64,000 bases of DNA, taken from the NCBI RefSeq assembly GCF_021555175.1, contig NZ_JAKGRW010000035.1, positions 1 to 64,000 of the forward strand, given 5' to 3'. The position numbers and the translations under genes are program-made. The notes beneath the pieces are model-generated. The model was not told the DNA's origin, did no database searches, and saw only the letters and a program-made list of their open reading frames with translations. This stretch comes from Nocardioides alcanivorans (GTDB lineage: Bacteria > Actinomycetota > Actinomycetes > Propionibacteriales > Nocardioidaceae). This document shows positions 1 through 9,934 of the stretch, one piece after another; the first letter of the stretch is position 1, and each line of letters begins with the position of its first letter.

Positions 1-150
1 GCGGACCCAGGAGACGGACTCGTCGGTGGGGAGCAACGCGAGCAGGTCGCCGTTGGCCGGGAGGTCAGCCAGGTCGATCGGCACCGTGCGGATCGTGAGG
101 TCCGCGGCCGGCGCCTCGTCGCGTCCGGCCGGCGGCGCACTGGTGCTCAT
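1..150 (-). CDS. menF: Isochorismate synthase, N-terminal fragment (left-arm copy of menF)
   Basis: The first 50 codons of the menF found at 16647..17920, inverted. The ATG is at 150..148 and the gene is cut by the window edge. Identical to the right-arm copy over this length. Part of the artefactual arm, so it should not be counted as a second menF. Confidence 0.85.
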   Translation of the reverse strand, partial: MSTSAPPAGRDEAPAADLTIRTVPIDLADLPANGDLLALLPTDESVSWVR

Positions 151-298
151 GAGGGCCCAGCCTACGCCCGGGTGGTCCGGGCGTAGGTCCAGAGGGCGTA
201 CGTCGGGTCGCGGCCGAGCGCGACTCCCACGCCGCCGTGGAGAGGCACGCCTCGGGAGACCTCAGGTTCCAGCTGCGCAGATGGCCAGGCGCGCCGCG

Positions 299-1271
299 TC
301 AGCTCCAGTAGACGATCACCTTGTCGCCGACCCGCACCTGGTCGAAGAGCCACTTGATGCCCTCGTAGTCGCGCACGTTGACGCATCCGTGGGAGGCGCC
401 GTTGTAGCCCCGGGCCGCGAAGTCCGACGAGTAGTGCACTGCCTGTCCGCCGGAGAAGAACATCGCAAACGGCATCTCCGAGTCGTAGAGCGACGACACG
501 TGATCACGTGACATCCGATCCACCGAGAAGGTGCCTTCGCGCGTCGGGGTGGAGGTGGAGCCGAAACGCACCTCGAGAGTGGTGGTCACCTTCCCGTCCA
601 CGACCCAACGCACGGTCCGGCTGGTCTTGTCGATGCACAGTGCGCGGCCGGTGGTGCAGCGGGAGTCGAGAGCCGCATCCGTCGTGGCCGACGGGGAGCG
701 ATGTTGTGCTTCGCCTCGTGGGTCGGCGCGTTGGTCATCGCATGCAGCCGGTTGAGGGTGCGCTGGTCGACCTCGCCGGTCACTGGGATCTCCCGCTTGG
801 CCTGGAAGCCGCGCACGGCGGTCTCCGTCGCCTCGTCATAGACCCCGGTGACGGTGCCCGAGAGCCAGGCGATCTGCTTCAGCCGCGCCTGCAGGTCGCG
901 GATCCCCTCGCCCTTGTCGCCGCTCGAGTGGAGGGCGGGACCGGGGTGAGTTCCGGCTTCTCCGGCTTCTCCGGTGCCGTCGGCTCATCGGCTCGACCGT
1001 CGCCCGGTTCCCCGCTCGGGGTGCCCTCCGCGTCGGAGTCGTCGGTGCCATCGGGTGACCCGGTCTCCCCGGGGTCCTCCGAAGCCTCACTCGCCGGGTC
1101 GTCCTCCGGTGCCGCGGTCGGCTCCGGCGTGCGCGAGGCGGTGGTGTGCGACGGAGTCCTGTCTGATTCGCCGTGGTCGAGATGCTGCACGGCATAGCCC
1201 GCACCGTAGGCGGTGGCGCTGAGCAACGCACCGACCAACATCGTCATGAGCACGATCCGCAAAGCGCGCAT
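299..1271 (-). CDS. L,D-transpeptidase with peptidoglycan-binding domain (left-arm copy, two frameshifts)
   Basis: Inverted duplicate of 15526..16498, where the full annotation is given. Signal anchor at 1271 going down, peptidoglycan-binding repeat around 780-930, YkuD catalytic segment HGCVNVR near 375-395. The same two single-base losses are present in both copies, as expected if both were derived from the same reads. Confidence 0.8.
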
Positions 1272-1420
1272 GGTTCCCCTCCTGCTGTCCTTGCCCGAGA
1301 AGCCCTCCACGAGGGCCAGACACCATGTAGACGCTCCACCGGCAGATTGGGTTGCATCCGGGTTTTCGCAAACCTGACCGGCCGCCCGCCGGCTCGCGCG
1401 TGCGTCGTAGGGTTGACCGC

Positions 1421-2110
1421 GTGACCCGAGCCGACCTCGACAAGGATCCCCGCGACGTACGTCGGATGTTCGACGCCGTGGCACGGCGCTACGACATCAC
1501 CAACGACGTGCTCTCGCTCGGTCAGGACCGGCGCTGGCGCAAGGACGTGATCGAGGCGGTCGCCCCGAAGCCCGGCGAGCGGATCCTCGACCTCGCTGCC
1601 GGCACGGGTACGTCGAGCCAGCCGTTTGCCGACGCCGGTGCGGTCGTCGTCCCCTGCGACTTCTCCCTCGGCATGCTGCAGGTGGGCAAGAAGGCCAAGC
1701 CGGCACTGCCCTTCACGGCTGGTGACGGAACCAAGCTTCCGTTCGCCGACGCCACCTTCGACGCCGTCACGATCTCCTTCGGTCTGCGCAACATCGTCGA
1801 CACCCTCGCCGGACTGCGCGAACTGCGCCGGGTCACCAAGCCGGGCGGCCGGATCGTGGTGTGCGAGTTCAGCCATCCGACCAACCGCGCCTTCCGTACC
1901 GTCTACATCGAGTACCTCATGAAAGCGCTGCCGGCAGTCGCCCGCGCCGTCTCCTCGAGTCCGGACGCCTATGTCTATCTGGCCGAGTCGATCCGTGCCT
2001 GGCCCGACCAGCAAGGGCTGGCCCGCCAGATCCACACGGCCGGCTGGGCCAACTGCGAGATCCGCAACCTCACCGGCGGCATCGTCGCCCTGCACCGCGC
2101 CTGGGCCTGA
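1421..2110 (+). CDS. menG: Demethylmenaquinone methyltransferase (left-arm copy)
   Basis: Inverted duplicate of 14687..15376; see there. I start at the GTG at 1421 ([10 protein letters not shown]) and not at the upstream ATG at 1352, because family homology begins at this point. Frame intact. Confidence 0.85.
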   Translation: MTRADLDKDPRDVRRMFDAVARRYDITNDVLSLGQDRRWRKDVIEAVAPKPGERILDLAAGTGTSSQPFADAGAVVVPCDFSLGMLQVGKKAKPALPFTAGDGTKLPFADATFDAVTISFGLRNIVDTLAGLRELRRVTKPGGRIVVCEFSHPTNRAFRTVYIEYLMKALPAVARAVSSSPDAYVYLAESIRAWPDQQGLARQIHTAGWANCEIRNLTGGIVALHRAWA

Positions 2111-2334
2111 TCGCGCCCGAGTGCCGGACGTGATCGGCGAGGTGCTTGCCTCGCGGTCGTCCGCGCACCTTCGCGCGCCCTCGGGTGCGATCCGGGCGCT
2201 CTCGTCATCCATCGGGGCGCTCTCGTCGCCCATCGGGGGCTCTCGACGTCCCGCGACATTTTCGGCACATCGGTGTGTGCTAAATCCGCAGGTCAGCGCG
2301 GGAATTGTCGACACGACACGTCGATGGAACCCCC

Positions 2335-2364
2335 TTCATTTCTGTGATCCACAACTCATACACT
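2335..2364 (+). promoter_or_regulatory. Candidate sigma-70-type promoter for menJ-nuo (left-arm copy)
   Basis: TTCATT at 2335..2340 and TACACT at 2359..2364 with 18 bases between, the most promoter-like pair in the 315-base gap 2111..2425 between menG and menJ. The rest of that gap holds short GC-rich direct repeats (ATCGGGGCGCTCTCGTC-type, around 2190-2245) and no gene that I can support. Motif match only. Confidence 0.3.
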
Positions 2365-2425
2365 GTGAGGAGCGCCACTCGTGAATACATTCACAAGCCC
2401 ACAATCGGAAGGACGGACCGCCTCC

Positions 2426-3732
2426 ATGACGACCTCCGCGCAGAGTCCCCGGGAGGACTTCGACGCGCAGGTGATCGTGGTCGGAGCGGGTCCCGCCGGA
2501 GCGGCCACTGCGCACCACCTCGCCACGGCCGGTGTCGACGTGCTGCTGTTGGAGAAGGGCACCTTCCCCCGCGACAAGATCTGTGGTGACGGGCTCACTC
2601 CCCGTGCGGTGCGCCAACTGCTCGCCATGGGCTTCGACCTCGATCAGCCCGGATGGCAGAAGAACAAGGGTCTGCGCATCGTCGGGGCCGGTCACCGGAT
2701 CGAGCTTCCCTGGCCGGAGCTCTCCGACTTCCCGTCGTTCGGCATGGCCCGGGCGCGCATGGAGCTCGACGAGATGCTCGCGCGGCACGCACAGAAGTCC
2801 GGCGCTCGCCTGCAGGAGCAGATCTCGGTCACCGGCCCGGTGATCGACGACCGCTCCGGCCGGGTGGTCGGCGTGACCGCCCGTCGCACCGACGAGCGCG
2901 GACGCAAGGTCGGTGACGAGCTCACCTACCGGGCGCCGCTGGTGGTCGCCTGTGACGGCGTCAGTGCCCGCATCGCGACCGCACTCGGCCTCACCCGGCG
3001 CGAGGACCGGCCGATGGCCGTCGCCTGCCGCGCCTACTACAACACCCCGATGCACGACGACCCGTGGATGGAGTCGTGGCTGGAGCTGTGGGACGGCAAG
3101 CCGGGGAGAGCAACAAGCTTCCCGGCTACGGCTGGATCTTCCCCTTGGGCGACGGCACCGCCAACGTCGGGCTGGGCATCCTCAACTCGAGCTCCTTCTT
3201 CCAGCAGATGGACTACAAGGAGTCGATGAAGACGTGGCTCGGCCAGCTCGATCCCCAGCTCGGCTTCCACGACGGCAACCTGACGGCCCCGATCCGGTCG
3301 GCCGCGCTGCCGATGGGCTTCAACCGCAAGCCTCACTACACCCGCGGGACCCTGCTGGTCGGTGACTCGGGCGGCATGGTCAACCCGTTCAACGGTGAGG
3401 GCATCGACTATGCCCTCGAAGCCGGCCACATGGCTGCCGACGTGATCGTCCAGGCCCTGGCGCGGCCCGAAGGCCCCGCCCGCGAGCGGGTGCTGCACAG
3501 CTACCAGGCCCAGCTCGACGACGCTTACGGCGGTTACTTCACCCTGGGTCGGTGGTTCGCCAAGCTCGTCGGCAACCCGACCTTCATGAAGCTCGCGACG
3601 ACCTACGGGCTGCCTCGCAAGCACCTCATGGCGTTCACGCTCAAGCTGATGGCCAATCTCACCGACGCCCGCGACGGTGACGCGCACGACCGGATCATCA
3701 ACGCGCTGGCGAAGGCGGTTCCGGATGCCTGA
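2426..3732 (+). CDS. menJ: Geranylgeranyl reductase family / menaquinone reductase (left-arm copy, frameshift)
   Basis: Inverted duplicate of 13065..14371; see there. One G is missing from the run at about 3103..3106, which splits the gene into two frames. A GTG at 2381 with its own GAGGAG upstream is an alternative start. Confidence 0.8.
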
Positions 3733-3754
3733 CGCAGAGGAGAAGGAGATCTAG

Positions 3755-4114
3755 ATGGAGCTCTACACCCCCGTCCTGGCGCTGGCCCTGCTGGCGGCCG
3801 GGTTCGCCGTGTTCTCGGTCGTGATGAGCACGGCGGTCGGACCTCGCCGCTACAACCGGGCGCAGTCGGACGCCTACGAGTGCGGCATCGAGCCGACACC
3901 GCGGGCAATCGGGGGTGGGCGCTTCCCGGTGAAGTACTACACGATCGCGATGACGTTCATCATCTTCGACGTCGAGATCATGTTCCTGGTGCCGTGGGCC
4001 GTGCACTTCGACGCCCTCGGCTGGTTCGGCCTGTTGGCCGTCTTCCTCTTCCTCTTCAACATCACGCTCGCCTACGCCTACGAATGGCGTCGCGGCGGCC
4101 TGGACTGGGACTGA
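3755..4114 (+). CDS. nuoA: NADH-quinone oxidoreductase subunit A (left-arm copy)
   Basis: Inverted duplicate of 12683..13042; see there. 119 residues, frame intact, starting 22 bases after menJ with an AGGAGAAGGAG ribosome-binding site. Confidence 0.88.
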   Translation: MELYTPVLALALLAAGFAVFSVVMSTAVGPRRYNRAQSDAYECGIEPTPRAIGGGRFPVKYYTIAMTFIIFDVEIMFLVPWAVHFDALGWFGLLAVFLFLFNITLAYAYEWRRGGLDWD

Positions 4115-4162
4115 GCGCCGCCATGCACGCACATCGTCAGCACGCTCAGATGGGAGACGCAG

Positions 4163-4717
4163 ATGGGTCTTGAGGAGAAGTTGCCCTCCGGGGTGCTGTT
4201 GACCACGGTCGAGGGGGTCGCCGGCTACATGCGCAAGGCGTCCTTCTGGCCGGCCACCTTCGGTCTGGCCTGTTGCGCCATCGAGATGATGACGTCGGGT
4301 GGTCCCAAGTACGACCTCTCCCGGTTCGGCATGGAGGTCTTCCGGGCCAGCCCGCGCCAGGCCGACCTGATGATCGTCGCGGGTCGGGTCAGCCAGAAGA
4401 TGGCGCCGGTCCTGCGCCAGATCTACGACCAGATGGCCGAGCCGAAGTGGGTGCTCGCCATGGGGGTGTGCGCCAGCTCCGGGGGCATGTTCAACAACTA
4501 CGCGATCGTGCAGGGCGTCGACCACGTGGTGCCGGTCGACATGTATCTGCCCGGCTGTCCGCCGCGTCCGGAGATGCTGATCGACGCGATCTTGAAGCTC
4601 CACGACGAGGTGCAGCACACCAAGCTCGGGAAGAACCGCCGCGACCAGATCCTCGAGCTCGAGAGTGCCGGCCTCAACGCGTTGCCGACCTCTGAGCAGA
4701 AGGGCATGTTGCGGTGA
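4163..4717 (+). CDS. nuoB: NADH-quinone oxidoreductase subunit B (left-arm copy)
   Basis: Inverted duplicate of 12080..12634; see there. 184 residues, frame intact, overlapping nuoC by 4 bases. Confidence 0.88.
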   Translation: MGLEEKLPSGVLLTTVEGVAGYMRKASFWPATFGLACCAIEMMTSGGPKYDLSRFGMEVFRASPRQADLMIVAGRVSQKMAPVLRQIYDQMAEPKWVLAMGVCASSGGMFNNYAIVQGVDHVVPVDMYLPGCPPRPEMLIDAILKLHDEVQHTKLGKNRRDQILELESAGLNALPTSEQKGMLR

Positions 4718-5460
4718 GTGAGAAGGAGAAGCCCGGCGGCGAGCAGCAGGACCGGGCGACGGGTGAACCCACCGACAGGGGAACCGAGGAGAGTCAGAAC
4801 ACGGCTGTCGTCCGCGCCGGTGGCCCTGCCGGGGCTCGCGCGATCGGACAACGCACCGGCATGTTCGGCGTGCAGGGCTCCGGAGACACCAGCGGGTACG
4901 GCGGCCTCGTGCGGCCGACGGTCTACCCCGGTGCCGCGCAACGTCCCTACGGCGGTTGGTTCGACTCCGTCGCCGACGGCCTCGACGGTCTGATCGAGAA
5001 GGTGGTCATCCACCGCGGAGAGATCACCTTCCACATCCACCGCGACAACCTCGTCGAGGCGATGACCCGGTTGCGCGACGACGAGCACCTGCGCTTCGAG
5101 TTCTCCTCCGGAGTGAGCGGGGTCCATTATCCCGACGACACCGATCGCGAACTGCACGCGGTCTACAGCCTGCTGTCGATGACGTGGAACCGGCGGATCC
5201 GGGTGGAGACCAGCTGCCCCGACTCCGACCCGCACCTGCCCAGCACGGTGGGGCTCTATCCGACCCACGACTGGCACGAGCGCGAGGTCTGGGACTTCTT
5301 CGGCGTGATCTTCGACGGCCACCCGGCCCTGGTCCGGATCCAGATGCCCGACGACTGGCCCGGTCACCCGCAGCGCAAGGACTACCCGCTGGGTGGCATC
5401 CCCGTGGAATACAAGGGCGCCACCGTGCCGCCGCCCGACCAGCGCAGGAGTTACAGCTGA
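4714..5460 (+). CDS. nuoC: NADH-quinone oxidoreductase subunit C (left-arm copy)
   Basis: Inverted duplicate of 11337..12083; see there. 248 residues, GTG start, frame intact. Confidence 0.88.
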   Translation: MSEKEKPGGEQQDRATGEPTDRGTEESQNTAVVRAGGPAGARAIGQRTGMFGVQGSGDTSGYGGLVRPTVYPGAAQRPYGGWFDSVADGLDGLIEKVVIHRGEITFHIHRDNLVEAMTRLRDDEHLRFEFSSGVSGVHYPDDTDRELHAVYSLLSMTWNRRIRVETSCPDSDPHLPSTVGLYPTHDWHEREVWDFFGVIFDGHPALVRIQMPDDWPGHPQRKDYPLGGIPVEYKGATVPPPDQRRSYS

Positions 5461-6866
5461 TGGATGTCTCGACAGGCTCGACCACCGGGGGCGGCTCGAC
5501 CACCGGGGGCGGCTCGACCACCGGGGGCGGCTCGACCACCGACCCGTACGCCGGTACTGCAGAGACGACGTCGGGTCGGGTCTACACGGTCACCGGCCAG
5601 GACTGGGACACCCTCGTCCAAGGCGTCGAGGAGCATGCCGACGAGCGGGTCGTGGTCAACATGGGGCCGCAGCACCCCTCGACCCACGGCGTACTCCGAC
5701 TGATCCTCGAGCTCGAGGGGGAGACGGTCAACGAGGCCCGGTGCGGCATCGGCTACCTCCACACCGGCATCGAGAAGAACATGGAGTTCCGCACCTGGAC
5801 GCAGGGCGTCACGTTCTGCACCCGGATGGACTACCTCTCGCCGTTCTTCAACGAGGCCACCTACGTGCTCGGCGTGGAGCGACTCCTCGACATCGAGGAC
5901 GACATCCCCGAGAAGGCACAGGTCATGCGGGTGCTCCTCATGGAGCTCAACCGCATCTCCAGCCACCTCGTCGCCATCGCCACCGGCGGCATGGAGATCG
6001 GTGCCCTCACCGTGATGACGGTCGGCTTCCGGGAGCGCGAGCTGGTGCTCGACCTCTTCGAGTTGATCACCGGGCTGCGCATGAACCATGCGTTCTTCCG
6101 CCCCGGTGGTGTCGCGCAGGACCTCCCGGCTGGATCCCTCGACGAGGTCCGTGACTTCGTGAAGCTGATGAAGAAGCGGCTTCCGGAGTACGCCGCCCTC
6201 TGCAACGCCAACCCGATCTTCAAGGCGCGTCTCGAGGGCGTCGGGCACCTCGACCTCGCCGGCTGCCTGTCGCTCGGCATCACCGGCCCGGTGCTCCGCT
6301 CGACCGGCTATGGCTGGGACCTCCGCAAGACGGAGCCCTACTGCGGCTACGAGGACTACGAGTTCGACGTGCAGACGTGGGACACCTCCGACTCCTACGG
6401 CCGTTTCCGGATCCGGCTCAACGAGATGTGGGAGTCGTTGCGCATCGTCGAGCAGGCGGTCGACCGTCTGGCGGGCCTCGAGGGAGCGCCCGTGATGGTG
6501 GCCGACAAGAAGATCGCCTGGCCCAGCCAGCTGTCGATCGGCCACGACGGCCTGGGCAACAGCCCCGATCACATCAAGCACATCATGGGCGAGTCGATGG
6601 AAGCCCTGATCCACCACTTCAAGCTGGTGACCGAAGGATTCCGGGTGCCGCCCGGCCAGGCCTTCGTGCCGGTGGAGTCACCCCGTGGCGAGCTCGGTGC
6701 CCACGTCGTCTCCGACGGCGGCACCAAGCCCTTCCGGGTGCACTTCCGCGACCCTTCCTTCACCAACCTGCAGGCCACGAGTGTGATGAGCGAGGGCGGC
6801 ATGGTGGCGGACGTGATCGTGGCGATCGCCTCCATCGACCCGGTGATGGGAGGCGTTGACCGGTGA
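5460..6866 (+). CDS. nuoD: NADH-quinone oxidoreductase subunit D (left-arm copy)
   Basis: Inverted duplicate of 9931..11337; see there. The ATG at 5460 overlaps the nuoC stop as TGATG. The first codons lie in an 18-bp tandem repeat. Confidence 0.88.
   Translation: MDVSTGSTTGGGSTTGGGSTTGGGSTTDPYAGTAETTSGRVYTVTGQDWDTLVQGVEEHADERVVVNMGPQHPSTHGVLRLILELEGETVNEARCGIGYLHTGIEKNMEFRTWTQGVTFCTRMDYLSPFFNEATYVLGVERLLDIEDDIPEKAQVMRVLLMELNRISSHLVAIATGGMEIGALTVMTVGFRERELVLDLFELITGLRMNHAFFRPGGVAQDLPAGSLDEVRDFVKLMKKRLPEYAALCNANPIFKARLEGVGHLDLAGCLSLGITGPVLRSTGYGWDLRKTEPYCGYEDYEFDVQTWDTSDSYGRFRIRLNEMWESLRIVEQAVDRLAGLEGAPVMVADKKIAWPSQLSIGHDGLGNSPDHIKHIMGESMEALIHHFKLVTEGFRVPPGQAFVPVESPRGELGAHVVSDGGTKPFRVHFRDPSFTNLQATSVMSEGGMVADVIVAIASIDPVMGGVDR
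5475..5541 (+). repeat. 18-bp tandem repeat in nuoD 5' end (left-arm copy)
   Basis: Three full units GGCTCGACCACCGGGGGC plus a partial fourth, encoding GSTTGG repeats. Same as 11256..11322. Confidence 0.9.
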
Positions 6867-7537
6867 GTCTCGAAGCGAAGACGATCGACGAGCTCAAGCA
6901 GATCGCGGCCCGCTATCCGCAGCCGCGCTCGGGCCTGCTGCCGATGCTTCACCTCGTGCAGAGTGAGGAGGGCCGGATCACGCCCGAGGGCATCGAGACC
7001 TGCGCGGAGATCCTCGACCTCAGCCCCGCCGAGGTCTCGGGCGTCGCGACCTTCTACACGATGTACAAGCGCCGGCCGGTGGGCGACTTCCACGTCGGGG
7101 TCTGCACCAACACGCTGTGCGCCGTGATGGGCGGCGACGCCATCTTCGAGCGGCTCAAGCAGCACCTCGACGTCGGCAACGACGAGGTCGCCCAGACCCG
7201 TGAGGGTGACCGGGCAACGGTCTCCCTCGAGCACGTCGAGTGCAACGCGGCCTGCGACTTCGCGCCGGTCGTGATGGTCAACTGGGAGTTCATGGACAAC
7301 CAGACCCCGGAGTCGGCCACGGAGCTGGTCGACGACCTGAGGGCCGGCGTACCCGTGGAGTCCACGCGCGGCCCGAGGTTGTGCACCTGGCGTGAGGCCG
7401 AGCGGGTGCTGGCCGGCTTCGAGGACGGCCTCGCCGACGAGGGCCCGGCTGCCGGACCGGCGTCGCTGGCCGGACTCGAGATCGCGCGCGAGAAGCAGTG
7501 GACGGCTCCGAGCACCGGTGTGGGAGAGGGTGAGTGA
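6863..7537 (+). CDS. nuoE: NADH-quinone oxidoreductase subunit E (left-arm copy)
   Basis: Inverted duplicate of 9260..9934; see there. 224 residues, GTG start overlapping the nuoD stop. Confidence 0.88.
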   Translation: MSLEAKTIDELKQIAARYPQPRSGLLPMLHLVQSEEGRITPEGIETCAEILDLSPAEVSGVATFYTMYKRRPVGDFHVGVCTNTLCAVMGGDAIFERLKQHLDVGNDEVAQTREGDRATVSLEHVECNAACDFAPVVMVNWEFMDNQTPESATELVDDLRAGVPVESTRGPRLCTWREAERVLAGFEDGLADEGPAAGPASLAGLEIAREKQWTAPSTGVGEGE

Positions 7538-7538
7538 G

Positions 7539-8323
7539 ATGGTCTCGACAGGCTCGACCAACGGGGCAGGCTCGACCAACGGGGCAGGCTCGACCAACGG
7601 GGCAGGCTCGACCAACGGGGCAGGCTCGACCAACGGGGCAGGCTCGACCAACGGGGCAGGCTCGACCGGCAGCGTGTTGACTCCGGTCCTCACCGACAAC
7701 TGGGACGTCGAGCGCTCCTGGACGCTGCCGGCATACGAGGGCACCGGTGGTTACGCAGCGCTGCGCAAGGCACTCGCCTCGCTGCAGCCCGACGAGATCA
7801 TCACGATGGTGAAGGACGCCGGACTCCGCGGTCGTGGCGGCGCCGGGTTCCCGACGGGGATGAAGTGGAGCTTCATCCCCCAGGACCTGCCCAAGCCCAA
7901 GTACCTGGTGGTCAACGCCGACGAGTCGGAGCCGGGGACCTGCAAGGACATCCCGTTGATGATGGCCAGTCCGCACACGCTCGTCGAAGGCGTCATCCTC
8001 AGCTCCTACGCGATCCGCGCCAACCACGCCTTCATCTATGTGCGCGGCGAGGTCCTCCACGTGGTCCGTCGGTTGCGGGCGGCGGTGCGGGAGGCCTACG
8101 ACGCGGGTCACCTCGGCAAGGACATCCATGGCTCCGGCTACGACCTCGACCTGGTGATCCATGCCGGTGCCGGTGCCTACATCTGCGGTGAGGAGACCGC
8201 GCTGCTCGACTCTCTCGAGGGCCGTCGCGGCCAACCACGCCTGCGTCCGCCCTTCCCTTCGCAGTCGCTGGCCTCTATGCGAGCCCGACGGTGATCAACA
8301 ACGTCGAGTCGATCGCCTCCGTG
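7539..8323 (+). CDS. nuoF: NADH-quinone oxidoreductase subunit F, 5' fragment (left-arm copy, damaged)
   Basis: Inverted partial duplicate of 8368..9258. Two extra T at 8258..8259 shift the frame, so the readable ORF ends at 8294. Homology to the right-arm copy then resumes in another frame until 8323, where it stops at the adapter junction. This copy is 105 bases shorter than the right-arm copy and is plainly the poorer one, as expected at the end of a chimaeric read. Confidence 0.8.
7551..7667 (+). repeat. 18-bp tandem repeat in nuoF 5' end (left-arm copy)
   Basis: Six units GGCTCGACCAACGGGGCA and a partial seventh, encoding GSTNGA repeats. Same as 9130..9246. Confidence 0.9.
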
Positions 8324-8370
8324 ACTTCAGGGAACAAACCAAGTTACGTCGTTTTTCGTGCGCCGCTTCA
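8324..8370 (+). other. Nanopore barcode and transposase-adapter remnant (non-genomic)
   Basis: The 24 bases at 8326..8349 (starting TTCAGGGAAC, ending AGTTACGT) match Oxford Nanopore barcode 08 as I remember it. One C follows, then GTTTTTCGTGCGCCGCTTCA at 8351..8370, the last 20 bases of the rapid-barcoding adapter, which is the right end of phage Mu used by MuA transposase. About 29 bases that normally lie between barcode and Mu end are absent. The order here (genomic plus strand, barcode, Mu end, genomic minus strand) is what one gets when the complement strand follows the template through a pore and the read is not split. Confidence 0.92.
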
Positions 8371-9258
8371 TCCGGGCTTCTTCACGTGCCCCGAAAGGCT
8401 GTAGATCACGTAGCCCTTGGACTTCTCGGTGCCCATCGAGGCGAACCAGTCTGCGCCGTGGGCGACGATGCTGGGCACGGAGGCGATCGACTCGACGTTG
8501 TTGATCACCGTCGGGCTCGCATAGAGGCCGGCGACTGCGGGGAAGGGCGGACGCAGGCGTGGTTGGCCGCGACGGCCCTCGAGAGAGTCGAGCAGCGCGG
8601 TCTCCTCACCGCAGATGTAGGCACCGGCACCGGCATGGATCACCAGGTCGAGGTCGTAGCCGGAGCCATGGATGTCCTTGCCGAGGTGACCCGCGTCGTA
8701 GGCCTCCCGCACCGCCGCCCGCAACCGACGGACCACGTGGAGGACCTCGCCGCGCACATAGATGAAGGCGTGGTTGGCGCGGATCGCGTAGGAGCTGAGG
8801 ATGACGCCTTCGACGAGCGTGTGCGGACTGGCCATCATCAACGGGATGTCCTTGCAGGTCCCCGGCTCCGACTCGTCGGCGTTGACCACCAGGTACTTGG
8901 GCTTGGGCAGGTCCTGGGGGATGAAGCTCCACTTCATCCCCGTCGGGAACCCGGCGCCGCCACGACCGCGGAGTCCGGCGTCCTTCACCATCGTGATGAT
9001 CTCGTCGGGCTGCAGCGAGGCGAGTGCCTTGCGCAGCGCTGCGTAACCACCGGTGCCCTCGTATGCCGGCAGCGTCCAGGAGCGCTCGACGTCCCAGTTG
9101 TCGGTGAGGACCGGAGTCAACACGCTGCCGGTCGAGCCTGCCCCGTTGGTCGAGCCTGCCCCGTTGGTCGAGCCTGCCCCGTTGGTCGAGCCTGCCCCGT
9201 TGGTCGAGCCTGCCCCGTTGGTCGAGCCTGCCCCGTTGGTCGAGCCTGTCGAGACCAT
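8368..9258 (-). CDS. nuoF: NADH-quinone oxidoreductase subunit F, truncated at the assembly break
   Basis: Complex I subunit that binds FMN and NADH and passes electrons to the iron-sulphur chain. The glycine-rich [10 protein letters not shown] motif lies near residues 98-107 and [12 protein letters not shown] near 126-137. The protein starts with ATG at 9258, just after nuoE, and opens with a repetitive GSTNGA tail of about 42 residues. About 296 residues are present, against roughly 430-440 in the family, so the C-terminal region with the ESCGxCxPCR [4Fe-4S] ligands is missing. Genomic sequence ends at 8371. The TGA stop (8370..8368) is supplied by the adapter, so the truncation is technical. 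nuoG and later subunits should follow in the real genome. Confidence 0.9.
   Translation of the reverse strand: MVSTGSTNGAGSTNGAGSTNGAGSTNGAGSTNGAGSTNGAGSTGSVLTPVLTDNWDVERSWTLPAYEGTGGYAALRKALASLQPDEIITMVKDAGLRGRGGAGFPTGMKWSFIPQDLPKPKYLVVNADESEPGTCKDIPLMMASPHTLVEGVILSSYAIRANHAFIYVRGEVLHVVRRLRAAVREAYDAGHLGKDIHGSGYDLDLVIHAGAGAYICGEETALLDSLEGRRGQPRLRPPFPAVAGLYASPTVINNVESIASVPSIVAHGADWFASMGTEKSKGYVIYSLSGHVKKPG
9130..9246 (-). repeat. 18-bp tandem repeat in nuoF 5' end
   Basis: Six copies of GGCTCGACCAACGGGGCA (minus-strand reading) and a partial seventh, starting right after the first codons and preceded by GGTCTCGACA. The unit length is a multiple of three, so frame is kept and the protein gains GSTNGA six times. 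The core GGCTCGACCA is shared with the nuoD repeat and with the array at 62389..62477. Confidence 0.92.
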
Positions 9259-9259
9259 C

Positions 9260-9934
9260 TCACTCACCCTCTCCCACACCGGTGCTCGGAGCCGTCCACT
9301 GCTTCTCGCGCGCGATCTCGAGTCCGGCCAGCGACGCCGGTCCGGCAGCCGGGCCCTCGTCGGCGAGGCCGTCCTCGAAGCCGGCCAGCACCCGCTCGGC
9401 CTCACGCCAGGTGCACAACCTCGGGCCGCGCGTGGACTCCACGGGTACGCCGGCCCTCAGGTCGTCGACCAGCTCCGTGGCCGACTCCGGGGTCTGGTTG
9501 TCCATGAACTCCCAGTTGACCATCACGACCGGCGCGAAGTCGCAGGCCGCGTTGCACTCGACGTGCTCGAGGGAGACCGTTGCCCGGTCACCCTCACGGG
9601 TCTGGGCGACCTCGTCGTTGCCGACGTCGAGGTGCTGCTTGAGCCGCTCGAAGATGGCGTCGCCGCCCATCACGGCGCACAGCGTGTTGGTGCAGACCCC
9701 GACGTGGAAGTCGCCCACCGGCCGGCGCTTGTACATCGTGTAGAAGGTCGCGACGCCCGAGACCTCGGCGGGGCTGAGGTCGAGGATCTCCGCGCAGGTC
9801 TCGATGCCCTCGGGCGTGATCCGGCCCTCCTCACTCTGCACGAGGTGAAGCATCGGCAGCAGGCCCGAGCGCGGCTGCGGATAGCGGGCCGCGATCTGCT
9901 TGAGCTCGTCGATCGTCTTCGCTTCGAGACTCAC
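9260..9934 (-). CDS. nuoE: NADH-quinone oxidoreductase subunit E
   Basis: Complex I subunit carrying the peripheral [2Fe-2S] cluster N1a next to NuoF. It has the thioredoxin-like fold with four cluster cysteines at residues 81 and 86 (VCTNTLC) and 127 and 131 (ECNAAC). Length is 224 residues, with a C-terminal extension of about 60 residues rich in Ala, Gly and Glu beyond the usual core. The GTG start overlaps the nuoD stop by 4 bases, and nuoF starts one base after its stop, so translation is probably coupled. Confidence 0.93.
   Translation of the reverse strand: MSLEAKTIDELKQIAARYPQPRSGLLPMLHLVQSEEGRITPEGIETCAEILDLSPAEVSGVATFYTMYKRRPVGDFHVGVCTNTLCAVMGGDAIFERLKQHLDVGNDEVAQTREGDRATVSLEHVECNAACDFAPVVMVNWEFMDNQTPESATELVDDLRAGVPVESTRGPRLCTWREAERVLAGFEDGLADEGPAAGPASLAGLEIAREKQWTAPSTGVGEGE

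Larger units (their letters stand above)
1..8323. repeat. Left arm of 16.8 kb inverted duplication (probable assembly artefact)
   Basis: This stretch is the reverse complement of 8476..16796. Outside the last 70 bases a position x pairs with 16797-x, and every reading frame, including shared frameshifts, is reproduced. Near the centre the arm has two extra T at 8258..8259 and a C-to-T change at 8269, so inner positions pair with 16799-x. The window begins inside the arm, so its outer end is not visible. Because an adapter-like sequence sits at the centre, I read this arm as a redundant copy of the right arm and not as a genomic duplication. Confidence 0.95.

Noticed and set aside
1244..2314. 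356-codon ORF opposite menG, and its mirror at 14483..15553
   Set aside because: Antisense shadow in high-GC DNA, with no domain or ribosome-binding site.
9130..9246. CRISPR array
   Set aside because: Units are 18 bases, directly abutting without variable spacers, and lie in frame within nuoF.
8368..9258. Natural short NuoF lacking the iron-sulphur domain
   Set aside because: The stop codon is part of the adapter and the sequence is collinear with normal NuoF up to it.
8161..9507. 448-codon plus-strand ORF crossing the palindrome centre
   Set aside because: It is an antisense shadow of nuoF/nuoE in both arms joined through the adapter, with arginine-rich composition and no recognisable domain.
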